Assembly: GCA_045580325.1 (NCBI GenBank)
Contig: JAZNNR010000007.1
Span: 73,365 to 137,364, forward strand
Length of the DNA stretch: 64,000 bases
Direction: 5' to 3'
DNA from: SIG672 sp045580325
GTDB taxonomy: Bacteria; Bacillota; Clostridia; Oscillospirales; CAG-272
Shown here piece by piece: positions 41,537 through 50,920 of this stretch. The notes below the pieces were generated by a model. That model searched no databases, had not been told where the DNA came from, and was given only the letters and a program-made list of their open reading frames with translations. A program made the position numbers and the translations under genes. Numbering within the stretch: position 1 is the first letter of the stretch; each line of letters opens with the position of its first letter.

Positions 41537-41575
41537 AAAAAGCTACCGAAACGTTAAAATTTTCGGTAGCTTTTA
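41537..41575. terminator. Terminator after spoVAE
   Basis: AAAGCTACCGAAA / TTTCGGTAGCTTT stem, then TTAAT; A-run on the left also suits the minus-strand gene ending at 41594. Confidence 0.85.
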
Positions 41576-41593
41576 ATATTATCTTAAAATAAT

Positions 41594-42304
41594 TTATCTT
41601 CTCCTATTACTCGATCCCGCGACCATAAGAAACAGTCTTAAAAACTGCATAAAGGTTACTGCAAGCGCGGCAACGTAGGTGAGTGCGGCGGCGGAAAGAA
41701 CCTTCTTTGAGCCCTTTAGCTCTTCTGTGCTGAGTATTCCGCACTGCTCGATAGCGACGAGCGCGCGGCTGCTTGCGTTAAATTCGGTCGGAAGGGTAAC
41801 GAGCTGAAAAACCACGCAAAGACCGAACGCGGCAACTCCTGCGTATGCGATATAGGAGAATATAGGTCCGAGGTACGAGAGAAGTATGCCGATGAGGATC
41901 AGCGGAATGGAAAGCTTTGAACCGATGTTCGTTATCGGAACTATTGCAGTGCGTATCTTTACGGGCGCATAGTTCTGTGCGTGCTGTACCGCATGTCCCG
42001 CCTCGTGAGCGGCAACACCAATAGCGGCTGTCGATATTCCGTCGTGAACAGCCTCGGAAAGTCTTATTACGTTAGCCTTCGGGTCATAGTGGTCGGTGAG
42101 CTTTCCGCTTATTCTTTTGATCTCCACGTTGTATATTCCGTTTGCACTAAGCACTCTGCGTGCCGCCTCTGCACCTGTCATACGGCGCGCTGAGATCTGC
42201 TTTGAATATTTTTCAAAGGTCGTGTTCACTCTCGCACTTGCCCAGGTTGCAAAAATAATTGCGGGCATAACGAGAATGATGTAAGTCCAGTCGATATAAA
42301 ACAT
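41594..42304 (-). CDS. YugP-type zinc-dependent membrane protease
   Basis: 236 residues. A transmembrane N-terminus (IDWTYIILVMPAIIFATW) precedes a cytosolic zinc domain with HEAGHAVQHAQNYAP (HExxH-type) at about residue 105. Two further membrane helices and a final one after RRALVAIEQ follow. The signature LPTEFNASSRALVAIEQCG near the end is typical of the YugP/peptidase MA-like family. The function in Bacillus is not settled. It lies upstream of rsmB's stop on the same strand run, with its own 25-bp gap. Confidence 0.88.
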   Translation of the reverse strand: MFYIDWTYIILVMPAIIFATWASARVNTTFEKYSKQISARRMTGAEAARRVLSANGIYNVEIKRISGKLTDHYDPKANVIRLSEAVHDGISTAAIGVAAHEAGHAVQHAQNYAPVKIRTAIVPITNIGSKLSIPLILIGILLSYLGPIFSYIAYAGVAAFGLCVVFQLVTLPTEFNASSRALVAIEQCGILSTEELKGSKKVLSAAALTYVAALAVTFMQFLRLFLMVAGSSNRRR

Positions 42305-42328
42305 TTTGTCTTCCTTTCGGTTATATTT

Positions 42329-43627
42329 TTATAGGATTCTTTTCAGCTTTGCGATAAAGAATCCGTCTGTCCCTTTTTCACAAGGGAACAGGGTTATAGA
42401 TCCCTTTTCGGCTGAGATATTTCCCACCTTAAAGGGAGTCAGCTCGAAATTCTTATTCTTTTCAAGAAAATCTGAAATTCTTTCCTCATTTTCCGCTTTT
42501 CGAAGGGTACAGGTCGAATAGACAAGCGTTCCGCCGACCTTAACGTACTTTGCCGAGGCTTCGAGAATGTTTTTCTGTATCGTATCAAGCTCGGTTAGAT
42601 CGGAGATCGATTTATAGCGTATTTCCGGCTTTTTTGCGATAACGCCAAAACCTGAGCAGGGAACGTCGCATATTACCTTGTCGGCTTTTTCGATAAGGTC
42701 CTCGCGCGCAGATGTCGAGTCGCGGCAGGAAATGTCAAGTATGTCTATACCGAGCACTTTTGCCTCGTTTTCGATAAGGGATAGCTTCGACGCGTGAAGG
42801 TCGAAGCAGTATATCTTGCCCTTGTTATTCATAGATATTGCCGCAAAAAAGGCTTTTCCGCCGGGGCAGGAGCACACGTCGATTACCGTGTCTCCCTCTT
42901 TTGCATCAAGCGCGGACACCGCTATCTGCGAAGCCTCGTCCTGAACGTAGCATCGCCCGTCGGCGAGAGCTTCAAGCTGTGATACGGCAAAATTTGCGGT
43001 AAGTCGCAGACCTTTGTCCGAGTTCTCGCAAAACTCGCAGGATTCTCCGATCTCCTTTGCAAGAGAGCCGCGCGAGGTTTTCAGCGTGTTCACAGTTAAG
43101 GTCAGCTTAGGACGAGCATTTACAAGACTTATTATTTCCTCATATCGCTCAGGATAATCCCTTTTAAAATGTAAACAAAGCTCTTTCGGCAAAGAATGTA
43201 TCACCGAGAGCCTCTCAAGTGGGTCTGTCGGATAGGGAAGAGAGTCTTTTTCTCTGCAAAGACGCCGCAGAAGCGCATTTATAAAGTTCTTTGAGCGCGA
43301 AGTGTATCGCGACGCGAGCTTTACAGTTTCGTTTACTGCCGCGCTGTCGGGAATTTTATCGAGATAGAGTATCTGATACATTCCAAGGCGCAGAAGCATT
43401 ACGACCTCTTTGTCAAGCGAGGATATTTTCTTGCCCGAAAAGGCTGAAATTATATAGTCAAGCGACAGCTTTCTCTCGGTTACCCCGTAAACGAGGACAC
43501 AGAGAAATGCGCGGTCATCACCGCCGACCGAGTGCGAAGAAATAAAAGCGTCGAGCGCGAGTGAGATATATTTTTCCGATCTTTCGCTTTCACAAAGGAT
43601 CCTAAATGCACATTCACGTACGTTCAT
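42329..43627 (-). CDS. rsmB: 16S rRNA (cytosine(967)-C5)-methyltransferase
   Basis: 432 residues. An NusB-like N-domain (RECAFRILCESERSEKYISL onward) is joined to a Rossmann methyltransferase. The methyltransferase has VIDVCSCPGGKAFFAA (motif I), VICDVPCSGFGVIAKKPEIR (motif IV, catalytic-release Cys) and LVYSTCTLRKAENEERI (motif VI, nucleophile Cys). It methylates C967 of 16S rRNA. Start ATG at 43627; fmt ends 3 bp upstream on the same strand, so the two are coupled. Confidence 0.95.
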   Translation of the reverse strand: MNVRECAFRILCESERSEKYISLALDAFISSHSVGGDDRAFLCVLVYGVTERKLSLDYIISAFSGKKISSLDKEVVMLLRLGMYQILYLDKIPDSAAVNETVKLASRYTSRSKNFINALLRRLCREKDSLPYPTDPLERLSVIHSLPKELCLHFKRDYPERYEEIISLVNARPKLTLTVNTLKTSRGSLAKEIGESCEFCENSDKGLRLTANFAVSQLEALADGRCYVQDEASQIAVSALDAKEGDTVIDVCSCPGGKAFFAAISMNNKGKIYCFDLHASKLSLIENEAKVLGIDILDISCRDSTSAREDLIEKADKVICDVPCSGFGVIAKKPEIRYKSISDLTELDTIQKNILEASAKYVKVGGTLVYSTCTLRKAENEERISDFLEKNKNFELTPFKVGNISAEKGSITLFPCEKGTDGFFIAKLKRIL

Positions 43628-43630
43628 AAA

Positions 43631-44575
43631 TTATTCCTTGATTTTTGTAAAAATATCGCCTGCGGCAACTCCTCTTCCGTTGACGAAAGAAGAGGCGCTC
43701 ATAGCCTTTTTGCCCTCGGGAACAAGCTCTGTGATAAGAAGCTTACCCCTTCCGCAGGCAAGCGTTATACCCTTCGAGTCAGCCGAGAGAACCTCGCCCG
43801 CCTTGCCGAATACACCGTCTGCTTCAACTATGTGCGAGGTCTTTATTTTTATCATTTTGCCCTTTAAATAGGCAAAAGAAAGGGGAATTGGCGAAAGACC
43901 TCTTATGAGATTGTGGATAACTGCGGCATCATTTTCGAAGTCGATAAGACAGTCGGTCTTTTCTATTTTTGCCGCGTGAGTTGCAAGAGCGTGGTCCTGC
44001 GGCTCGGGGGTGATACGTCCCTCTGTTAACTTTTTTATAGTAGATACAATAAGCTCTGCACCCACTGCCGAAAGTCTGTCGTGAATATCCTCAAAATTGT
44101 CGTTTTCGCCTATTTCTACGTATGCTTTTTCAAGTATATCGCCTGTATCAACACCCTGTGCCATAAGCTGTGTTGTAACACCCGTAACCTTTTCGCCGTC
44201 GATTATCGCCCTCTGCATAGGAGCGGCACCGCGGTACTTCGGCAAAATAGAGCCGTGAAGATTTATACAGCCGTATCTAGGGAACTCAAGCACGTAAGAG
44301 GGAAGGATCTTTCCGTAAGCAACGACGGCTATAACGTCGGGAGAAAGCTCCTCGAGTAGCTCTTTTATAGCAAAATCCTTAAGTGTTTCTGGCTGATAAA
44401 CGGGAATCCCAAGCTTCTCGGCCTCGACTTTTATTGGAGGAGGTGTGAGAGTATATCCTCTGCCCTTCGGTTTGTCGGGCTGTGTAAAAACACCAACCAC
44501 CGAAAACTCACGGCAAAGAGCGTGAAAGCTGTTTACAGCAAAATCGGGAGTTCCCATAAAAAGAACCTTAATCAT
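43631..44575 (-). CDS. fmt: Methionyl-tRNA formyltransferase
   Basis: 314 residues. The N-domain has the formyl-folate SLLPKYRGAAP-like motif HGSILPKYRGAAPMQRAI and the GTPDFAVNSFHAL start. The family VTTQLMAQGVDTGDIL segment is present and an OB-fold C-domain closes the protein. It formylates Met on initiator tRNA. It overlaps def by 8 bp, so deformylase and formyltransferase are coupled. Confidence 0.96.
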   Translation of the reverse strand: MIKVLFMGTPDFAVNSFHALCREFSVVGVFTQPDKPKGRGYTLTPPPIKVEAEKLGIPVYQPETLKDFAIKELLEELSPDVIAVVAYGKILPSYVLEFPRYGCINLHGSILPKYRGAAPMQRAIIDGEKVTGVTTQLMAQGVDTGDILEKAYVEIGENDNFEDIHDRLSAVGAELIVSTIKKLTEGRITPEPQDHALATHAAKIEKTDCLIDFENDAAVIHNLIRGLSPIPLSFAYLKGKMIKIKTSHIVEADGVFGKAGEVLSADSKGITLACGRGKLLITELVPEGKKAMSASSFVNGRGVAAGDIFTKIKE

Positions 44576-45065
44576 CTTCGCTTCCCTCGTCGTAAAGTCT
44601 CTGGATTTCTTCGGGAGTCATCATTCTCTGCGCAACTGCGGGATAAAGTATGCCGTCGAGATGGTCGAGCTCGTGGCAGAAGGCGCGTGCGAGAAGTCCG
44701 CTTCCCCTAACTGTGAAACGCTCGCCCTTGCGGTTTGTAGCCTCCACTGTAACTGTCATAGGGCGGGGAACAATACCGCACTGACCGGGGAGAGAAAGAC
44801 AGCCTTCTCTGCCGAGCTGTGTGCCCTCGCGCTCTGTAATTACAGGATTTATGAGCTCATAAACAACTCCGGGTTCACATTCAACCACGACTATACGGCG
44901 CAGAACACCGACCTGCGGTCCTGCGAGTCCGACACCCGAAGCGGCTCTCATGGTTTCCACCATATCGTCAAGCAGGGTGAGTGTTCTTGGAGTTATTTCC
45001 TCTATCGGTTTGCATACCTTTGAAAGTATTGGGTCATCATCAGTTCTGATTGTAAGCTTTGCCAT
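44568..45065 (-). CDS. def: Peptide deformylase
   Basis: 165 residues with all three motifs: GVGLAGPQVG, EGCLSLPG and the zinc HELDHLDGILY. It removes the formyl group from nascent proteins. The C-terminal tail (PEEIQRLYDEGSEDD) is acidic. Located between priA and fmt as in most Firmicutes. Confidence 0.97.
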   Translation of the reverse strand: MAKLTIRTDDDPILSKVCKPIEEITPRTLTLLDDMVETMRAASGVGLAGPQVGVLRRIVVVECEPGVVYELINPVITEREGTQLGREGCLSLPGQCGIVPRPMTVTVEATNRKGERFTVRGSGLLARAFCHELDHLDGILYPAVAQRMMTPEEIQRLYDEGSEDD

Positions 45066-45093
45066 TTTTGTTTTCCTTTCGTTTTTGCCGCTT

Positions 45094-47562
45094 TTACAGG
45101 CTTGCGGGATTTATATCTATTGAGAAATTTACTTTTTTACTTGTTTTTTTCTGGAAATCGCAGAGAAGCCTTGCAAAGAGCTCTCTGGTGCGCCTTGTTG
45201 AGCGGCATTTTATTACAAAACGCATATGATATACGTCGTTCATTTTATATATCGGAGCTTCAAACGGTCCGAAAACCGAGAGCTTTACGTCAGCGTAGTC
45301 GCTGTCCATAAGTTTGCGAAGCTCTTTTGCGAACATTCCACTTACGTTCAGAAGCATATTTTCGTCGGCTGACGATATCGAAAAGAGCGCAATATCGCAA
45401 AAAGGCGGGAAGATAAGACTGCGTCTGAGCGCGATGTCATTTTCGTAAAACGCTTTGTAATCCTGCGCTGCTGCAAGCAGTAGTACGGGATGGTCGGGAA
45501 CGTAGGTCTGAATTACCGCAATTCCTTTTTTCTCGCCGCGTCCTGCGCGTCCTATAACCTGAGTTATAAGCGCGAAGGTTCGCTCGTTTGCTCTGTAATC
45601 GTCAAGATAAAGAGAAGTGTCTGCGAGAAGGACTCCGACAAGCGCAACGTTCGGGAAATCGTGTCCTTTGGTTACCATCTGCGTTCCGATAAGAATATCT
45701 GCCTCTCCGCGTCTGAACTCAGAAAGCATTTTGTCAAATGAGAATTTTGAGGTGGTCGTGTCTGCGTCCATACGCATCACTTTCATATTGCCAAATTCTT
45801 CACTGAGTATTTCCTCGGCTTTTTGCGTGCCAAATCCGAGAAAATTCAGAGTATCGGACGCACATTCGGGGCAGCGCGAAGGTATTTCCTCACGGTGTCC
45901 GCAGTAGTGGCAGATAAGATAGCCGTATTTATCACGACTGCTCTTTGCGTGGTAAGTAAGGGATACGCTGCATCTCGGGCACTTTATTACCTCTCCGCAG
46001 GTCGTGCAGGAGAGAAAATTGTTGTAGCCCCGTCTGTTTATGAAAAGAATGCTTTGTGATCTTTGCTCTGCGTTTCTTTTAAGCGCATCGCTGAGAAGTG
46101 TACCTATCGGGGATATATTTCCGTTTTCCGCGTCGGCGCGAAGGTCGGAAATTATCGTTTCGGGGAGCTTTGCCTTGTTGTAACGCTCGGTAAGCTCGAT
46201 AAGAGTATAGTCGCCCTTTTTTGCCTTGTAGTAGCTTTCTACCGACGGTGTTGCCGATGAAAGAAGCATAAGAGCGTTGTTTTTCGTGCATCTGTATCTT
46301 GCGACGTCGCGCGCGTGATATTTTGGAGTCTGCTCTGACTTGTAGGTATGCTCGTGCTCCTCGTCTATAACTATCATACCGAGCTTGTCAAACGGGGCAA
46401 ATACCGCCGAGCGTGTACCGATACAAATATCGGCGCCGCCACTCGTGATCTTTCTCCATGTGTCGTATTTTTCACCTGCCGAGAGTCCCGAATGCCATAC
46501 GGCAACCCGGTCGCCGTAAAACGAGCAAAATGTTGCGACAGTCTGCGGAGTGAGAGCGATTTCGGGCACGAGAACGATGACCTGTCGGCCCGAGGATATG
46601 ACCTTATCTATTGCCGCCTTTATGACGTGCGTTTTTCCGCTTCCCGTTATTCCGTGAAGAAGCGCCCCTTTTGCCGTGCCTGAGTCGATAAGAGCGCTTA
46701 TCTTTTCAAACGCCTTGCTCTGATGCTCGGAGAGGATAGAAACCCTGTCCTCGTCGATTTTTATGTCGTATGGGGTGCGTAGTATTTCGCGGTGCTCAAT
46801 TTCTATAAGTCCAAGCTCACAGAGCGCTTTTATCTGCTGTTTTGTAACGCCTATGCGCTCGCACAGCTCGTCTGCCTGACAGGAACCGTTTTCGCTGAGG
46901 TACGAGAGAATAAGTATTCTCTTGCTTCCACGAAGCTTTTTTTCGCCCGAAATATAATCCTCGGCTTCCTCAGGAGAGAGCTTCGGATGGATTATTTCTA
47001 TTTCTTTTTTATGTCCGCCGTCTTTTATTTCGGTTATTTTCTGGGCGTATGAATACTCGACAAGCTTTGGCAGTATAGATACCACTTCTTTTCCGAAGCG
47101 GGCAACAAGCCGCTCAACGCTGACACCGTTCTTGCTTTGACGGATAAAGTCCCATACCAGAAGTGCTTTTTGACTGAGCTCGGTGCCCTTTTCCATCTGT
47201 GGCAGGGCGCGGTATATCTCGTTTATCTTCGAGAGCGCACCTGACGGTATCATAGCCTTTACAGCATCCCCGATAGAGCAGAATATCTGCTCTTTAAGAA
47301 AATAACATATACCCATCTGCTCCGGGGTGAGCGAAATATTCGGAATAGGCGAAAGAACAGGCTTGAATTTTGATATATCATCGTCCTTTCTCGTAGAAAC
47401 GACGATAGCGCTCATTTTTTTGTTTCCGCCGCCAAACGGAACGATAACGAAAGAACCGCGCGATATATTTTGATCAAAATCGGCAGGCAGATAGTACTCG
47501 TATTCTTTGTCAATGTGGTATGGCAGCGACATAATGTGTACGCCTACTATTTGGTATGCCAT
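45094..47562 (-). CDS. priA: Primosomal protein N' (replication restart helicase PriA)
   Basis: 822 residues. An N-terminal DNA-binding domain and winged helix precede the helicase core. Walker A is LLHGITGSGKTHVIKAAI, Walker B is IVIDEEHEHTYKSEQTPKYHARDVA. Zinc cysteines are in CTTCGEVIKCPRCSVSLTYH, CHYCGHREEIPSRCPEC. Helicase motif VI is in TQVIGRAGRG. PriA restarts stalled forks by loading the replicative helicase. The canonical upstream neighbour coaBC is missing: rpoZ is next, 80 bp away. Confidence 0.96.
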   Translation of the reverse strand: MAYQIVGVHIMSLPYHIDKEYEYYLPADFDQNISRGSFVIVPFGGGNKKMSAIVVSTRKDDDISKFKPVLSPIPNISLTPEQMGICYFLKEQIFCSIGDAVKAMIPSGALSKINEIYRALPQMEKGTELSQKALLVWDFIRQSKNGVSVERLVARFGKEVVSILPKLVEYSYAQKITEIKDGGHKKEIEIIHPKLSPEEAEDYISGEKKLRGSKRILILSYLSENGSCQADELCERIGVTKQQIKALCELGLIEIEHREILRTPYDIKIDEDRVSILSEHQSKAFEKISALIDSGTAKGALLHGITGSGKTHVIKAAIDKVISSGRQVIVLVPEIALTPQTVATFCSFYGDRVAVWHSGLSAGEKYDTWRKITSGGADICIGTRSAVFAPFDKLGMIVIDEEHEHTYKSEQTPKYHARDVARYRCTKNNALMLLSSATPSVESYYKAKKGDYTLIELTERYNKAKLPETIISDLRADAENGNISPIGTLLSDALKRNAEQRSQSILFINRRGYNNFLSCTTCGEVIKCPRCSVSLTYHAKSSRDKYGYLICHYCGHREEIPSRCPECASDTLNFLGFGTQKAEEILSEEFGNMKVMRMDADTTTSKFSFDKMLSEFRRGEADILIGTQMVTKGHDFPNVALVGVLLADTSLYLDDYRANERTFALITQVIGRAGRGEKKGIAVIQTYVPDHPVLLLAAAQDYKAFYENDIALRRSLIFPPFCDIALFSISSADENMLLNVSGMFAKELRKLMDSDYADVKLSVFGPFEAPIYKMNDVYHMRFVIKCRSTRRTRELFARLLCDFQKKTSKKVNFSIDINPASL

Positions 47563-47642
47563 ATCGGTACTTCCTTTCGTTAAAAATGAGTAAAACTATA
47601 AAACTAATGGCGAATAAATCAAAATTTATCCGCCGATAATTT

Positions 47643-47969
47643 TCAGTTGTCAGAAGAGGCTTCTGCTGTATCCGGCGTTTTAGGCTCTTCGATGGTTCCG
47701 TCGAGTCTGGGAGCGCCTATTATTTCAAAATCACCCTCGTTAAGACGTCTTACAGCAACCTTTACCGATTTTTCGTCGCGGTATTCGCTTCCGATAAGAG
47801 CGCAGATCGATTTATCTGTCTCCTTATTTGCTATCATACGGTCTGCGCGCTCGCGCTGAGCAACGTATTCGTCAGTTACCATACGAGCACCCTTTGCGGC
47901 TGCGATAACTATTGTGTAGGCATTGTATTTACCTTTGGTAAGATCTACGATAGATGGGGAAATTAACAT
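47643..47969 (-). CDS. rpoZ: DNA-directed RNA polymerase omega subunit
   Basis: 108 residues. The omega core is MLISPSIVDLTKGKYNAYTI, VIAAAKGARMVTDEYVA, then an extended Asp/Glu/Pro C-terminus (GTIEEPKTPDTAEASSDN) beyond the core. Omega stabilises the beta' subunit. In Firmicutes the order is yicC-remA-gmk-rpoZ-coaBC-priA; here it is yicC-remA-rpoZ-priA. Confidence 0.9.
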   Translation of the reverse strand: MLISPSIVDLTKGKYNAYTIVIAAAKGARMVTDEYVAQRERADRMIANKETDKSICALIGSEYRDEKSVKVAVRRLNEGDFEIIGAPRLDGTIEEPKTPDTAEASSDN

Positions 47970-48022
47970 TTTTTTACTCCTTATGCTTATATGAAATGTA
48001 ATATTATTAACGTGTGTGGTAC

Positions 48023-48289
48023 TTAAATATCCGAAATCTCAGAATTTTGCGAGAGTGCGTTTTCCATACGCGATGCTATGACCTCTGTCGGCAGAGATGA
48101 AAGAATAATATGTTTGCTGTCGCATATTATTACCGAAAGAGTCTTTTTTCCGCAAGACGCGTCGATTACCATTCCTGCATCTCGTGCGTCCTGAACAAGA
48201 CGCTTGACAGGCGAAGCATCGGGCGAAACTATTGAAACTATGCGTTCAGAGGAAACCATATTTCCAAATCCGATGTTTAGTAGTGTCAT
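48023..48289 (-). CDS. remA: RemA-like extracellular matrix regulator (DUF370)
   Basis: 88 residues. The family core is MTLLNIGFGNMVSSERIVSI then DARDAGMVIDASCGKKTLSVI and DSKHIILSSLP. RemA is a DNA-binding ring that activates matrix and osmoprotection genes in Bacillus, and is widely conserved in Firmicutes beside yicC and gmk. The last ten residues are variable. It begins 15 bp after yicC. Confidence 0.93.
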   Translation of the reverse strand: MTLLNIGFGNMVSSERIVSIVSPDASPVKRLVQDARDAGMVIDASCGKKTLSVIICDSKHIILSSLPTEVIASRMENALSQNSEISDI

Positions 48290-48304
48290 TATATGAAACC
48301 GCCC

Positions 48305-49189
48305 TTATTCAATATTCTGTATCTGCTCGCGGATCTTTTCAAGCTCATTTTTCATTTCAACAACGATGTGAGCTATCTTGGAGTCGCTGCACTTTGAACC
48401 GATAGTGTTTGTTTCTCGGTTCATTTCCTGAATGAGAAAATCAAGACGCTTTCCGATAGGCTCGCTTGACTTCAAAATGTCGTCAAAAGCGGTGAAATGG
48501 CTTGCAAGACGTACAAGCTCCTCGTCTACCGCAACCTTATCGGCATATATTGCACATTCGGTAAGTATTCTTGATTCGTCAATAGAAATAGTATGGTCTT
48601 CAAGAAAAGTCCTTATTCTTGCTTCGAGCTTGTCGCGGTAGCCCGAGGTCGCCTCGGCGCTCTGAGATGAAACCTTTTCGGAAAGCTCTGCGATGTGAGC
48701 CTTCTTTTTCAGAATGTCGGCAATAAGCTTTTCGCCCTCGGACTCTCGTGCCTTCATAAACACGCTCATAGCTTGCTCAAGGAAGGGAAGGACCTCGCCC
48801 CAAGCGGCTTCCTCGTCCTCTTCTGAGGCGGAGATAATGAAGATGTCCTTGTTTTGCGCCACACGCATTACCGAGATGTCATCGCGCAGATCAAACTCGT
48901 CGCGCAGTGTACGCAGGGCGTTTATGTATGTTTCGGCATAAGCCTTGTCGATACTTATCTCGGTGGTAGCGTTTTCGGTAACCTCAACGCCAACCCAAAC
49001 GTCGACCTTTCCGCGCGAAATGTATTTCTGGATATAATTTTTAACCTTTTCCTCGAGATACGAGAAGGAACGCGATATTTTTATCTGCGGATCAAAATAT
49101 CTGCTGTTTACGCTCTTTATCTCTACCGTAATATTTTTCGTCTGTGTGCTTCCGACAGCTCTGCCGTAAGCGGTCATACTTCTTGCCAT
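48305..49189 (-). CDS. yicC: YicC family endoribonuclease
   Basis: 294 residues. The N-terminal signature ARSMTAYGRAV leads into VEIKSVNSRYFDPQIKISRS. The C-terminus has KRLDFLIQEMNRETNTIGSK and IAHIVVEMKNELEKIREQIQN, the two YicC blocks. YicC-like proteins are endoribonucleases acting on small or structured RNAs. First gene of the minus-strand run to yugP. Confidence 0.94.
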   Translation of the reverse strand: MARSMTAYGRAVGSTQTKNITVEIKSVNSRYFDPQIKISRSFSYLEEKVKNYIQKYISRGKVDVWVGVEVTENATTEISIDKAYAETYINALRTLRDEFDLRDDISVMRVAQNKDIFIISASEEDEEAAWGEVLPFLEQAMSVFMKARESEGEKLIADILKKKAHIAELSEKVSSQSAEATSGYRDKLEARIRTFLEDHTISIDESRILTECAIYADKVAVDEELVRLASHFTAFDDILKSSEPIGKRLDFLIQEMNRETNTIGSKCSDSKIAHIVVEMKNELEKIREQIQNIE

Positions 49190-49372
49190 AGGAAATCTCT
49201 TTCAATAAATTTAATCGTAAGATAAAACTACATACATATTTATAATACTATATTTATTTCCTTTTGTCAAGTTTGATAGTAAAAAAACGTGAAAATATCC
49301 AAAAAAAACCACCTGTGGACAGCGAATACTTTATGATTTTCAAAAAAGTGGAGATGAAATTTTTATATACTG

Positions 49373-49400
49373 TTGATTTTTTGAAAAAATAGTGTATAAT
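49373..49400 (+). promoter_or_regulatory. Promoter of the ThrE-type exporter genes
   Basis: TTGATT (49373-49378), 16-bp spacer, TATAAT (49395-49400), about 50 bp before the start codon. Confidence 0.7.
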
Positions 49401-49451
49401 ATTTCGACGGATAATACCTGAAATCAACTGTACTGAAACGGAAAACATAGA

Positions 49452-50246
49452 ATGGAAAATAAAGAAGTATTAAAAGCAGACAGTGAACAGTCGCTTCTTG
49501 TGGAATCCGCACTGCTTGCGGGAAGGATAGTTCTCGAAAGCGGTGGGGAAACCTTCAGAGCAGAGGAAACTGTCGTCAATTTTTGCTATGCGGGCGGATG
49601 TAAAAGCGTTTCCGCGATAGCCTTTCCCACAGGAATAATGATTACCGTAAATTATGACAACGATACGGTCAGTTCGCTGAAACGTATAGAAAAACGCGGC
49701 ATAAACCTTGCTAAGCTCAGCGGAGTAAACGAGCTTGTCCGCAAATTCATAGGCGGAAATATTACTCTTGAAGAAGCCTATGATAAGCTTAAAAGTCTAT
49801 CAAAGCTTCCCGAAGAAAAGAAGTCGGTAGTTCTTGCGGCGTCGGCTATAGCATCGGCTCTGTTCGCAGTTCTTTTGGGCGGCGGACTTTTCGAGGGTGC
49901 GGCAGCACTCGTCGCGGGAATTTTAGTTCAGCTTATCGCCTTTTCTTTTAAGAAAACGAGCATACACGGATTTTCATTCAGCTTTGTAGGCGGGGCTGTC
50001 ATAGCTGTCATCGCGGTCCTCTCGGTACAGATTTTCAAAACAGGAAAAATAGAACCTATCATAACGGGCGCGATAATGCCTATTCTTCCCGGACTTATGC
50101 TTACAAGCGCGATAAGAGATACCGTTATGGGCGACCTTGTCGCAGGCACGGCACGGCTTGTCGAAGCGCTCCTTATAGCTGTCGCAATAGCGGGCGGTGT
50201 GGGTATAGTACTTAGCTTCTATCTCTCTATGGGAGGTGTGCTCTGA
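49452..50246 (+). CDS. Threonine/serine exporter ThrE-type, N-terminal subunit (DUF1212)
   Basis: 264 residues. The soluble N-part has ALLAGRIVLESGGETFRAEETV, the YjjP/DUF1212 signature. Five hydrophobic segments follow (AASAIASALFAVLLGGGLFE, then FVGGAVIAVIAVLSVQIF and later helices). GAIMPILPGLMLTSAIRDTV and GDLVAGTARLVEALLIAVAI are conserved transport motifs. In Corynebacterium ThrE is one protein; here it is split into two genes with a one-base stop/start overlap (TGATG). It may export threonine, serine or, as YjjPB does, dicarboxylates. Confidence 0.9.
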   Translation: MENKEVLKADSEQSLLVESALLAGRIVLESGGETFRAEETVVNFCYAGGCKSVSAIAFPTGIMITVNYDNDTVSSLKRIEKRGINLAKLSGVNELVRKFIGGNITLEEAYDKLKSLSKLPEEKKSVVLAASAIASALFAVLLGGGLFEGAAALVAGILVQLIAFSFKKTSIHGFSFSFVGGAVIAVIAVLSVQIFKTGKIEPIITGAIMPILPGLMLTSAIRDTVMGDLVAGTARLVEALLIAVAIAGGVGIVLSFYLSMGGVL

Positions 50247-50728
50247 TGACCGTTTGGCAGTATTTATTTGAATTTGTTATATGTGCACTGTCGGTAGCGT
50301 CCTTTTCGGTTATTACAAGCGCTCCGAGAAATACTATTTACGCGTCCTCGCTTGCAAGCGCACTTGCGTATTTGATATACCGTCTTATCTATATAAACGC
50401 AAAAAAAGAAATTTTTGCTTATTTTATAGCCGCTATCGTTATATCGGTGCTTTCCGAGATATGCGCGCGTATATTCAAAAAGCCGTCCACGATATTTATT
50501 TTTCCGGGAATACTTCCTCTTGTCCCCGGCGTTGGGCTCTATAACAGTATGCTCTATCTTATAGAGCGAAACTACGAGATGTTCATAGCAAAGGCTGTAA
50601 CGACCCTGTTCATAGCGGGCTCGATTGCCATAGCTGTTGCAATAGTTCATATTACTGCACGCTCGATCTTCCCGAGAAAGAACGGTATAGTACCTATAAA
50701 CCGTATCAATATGAAAAAAGAGGATTAA
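50246..50728 (+). CDS. Threonine/serine exporter ThrE-type, C-terminal subunit (YjjB-like)
   Basis: 160 residues with four to five hydrophobic segments, of the ThrE_2 family (FVICALSVASFSVITSAPRN and FIFPGILPLVPGVGLYNSML). It forms the transporter with the preceding gene product. The two are translationally coupled. A GC-rich hairpin terminator follows after 20 bp. Confidence 0.9.
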   Translation: MTVWQYLFEFVICALSVASFSVITSAPRNTIYASSLASALAYLIYRLIYINAKKEIFAYFIAAIVISVLSEICARIFKKPSTIFIFPGILPLVPGVGLYNSMLYLIERNYEMFIAKAVTTLFIAGSIAIAVAIVHITARSIFPRKNGIVPINRINMKKED

Positions 50729-50744
50729 AGTGAATATAATTTTT

Positions 50745-50778
50745 CGCCGCGGCATATATTTTGTCGCGGCATTTTTGT
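50745..50778 (+). terminator. Terminator of the exporter operon
   Basis: CGCCGCGGCA...TGTCGCGGC hairpin with ATATATTT loop, then ATTTTTG. Confidence 0.75.
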
Positions 50779-50838
50779 ATCCGCCTTGATTGTGTTGTCT
50801 AAATCGACAAAAAAGATGTATTTTTTAAAAATAATATG

Positions 50839-50867
50839 TTGACAAGTAACAAAAAATATGATATAGT
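50839..50867 (+). promoter_or_regulatory. Promoter of hpf
   Basis: TTGACA (50839-50844), 17-bp spacer, TATAGT (50862-50867). No sigma-B/H box was seen. Confidence 0.85.
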
Positions 50868-50920
50868 ATATATGCGGAGGAAAGTAATCTCCGTAGTAAA
50901 AAAGCAAAGGTGGTTTTGAT

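Noticed and set aside
50839..50853. Second operator for the XRE protein at the hpf promoter (TTGACAAGTAACAAA resembles TTGACAAGTTACAAA)
   Set aside because: Only half of the palindrome is present and it coincides with a normal -35 box, so chance similarity is more likely.
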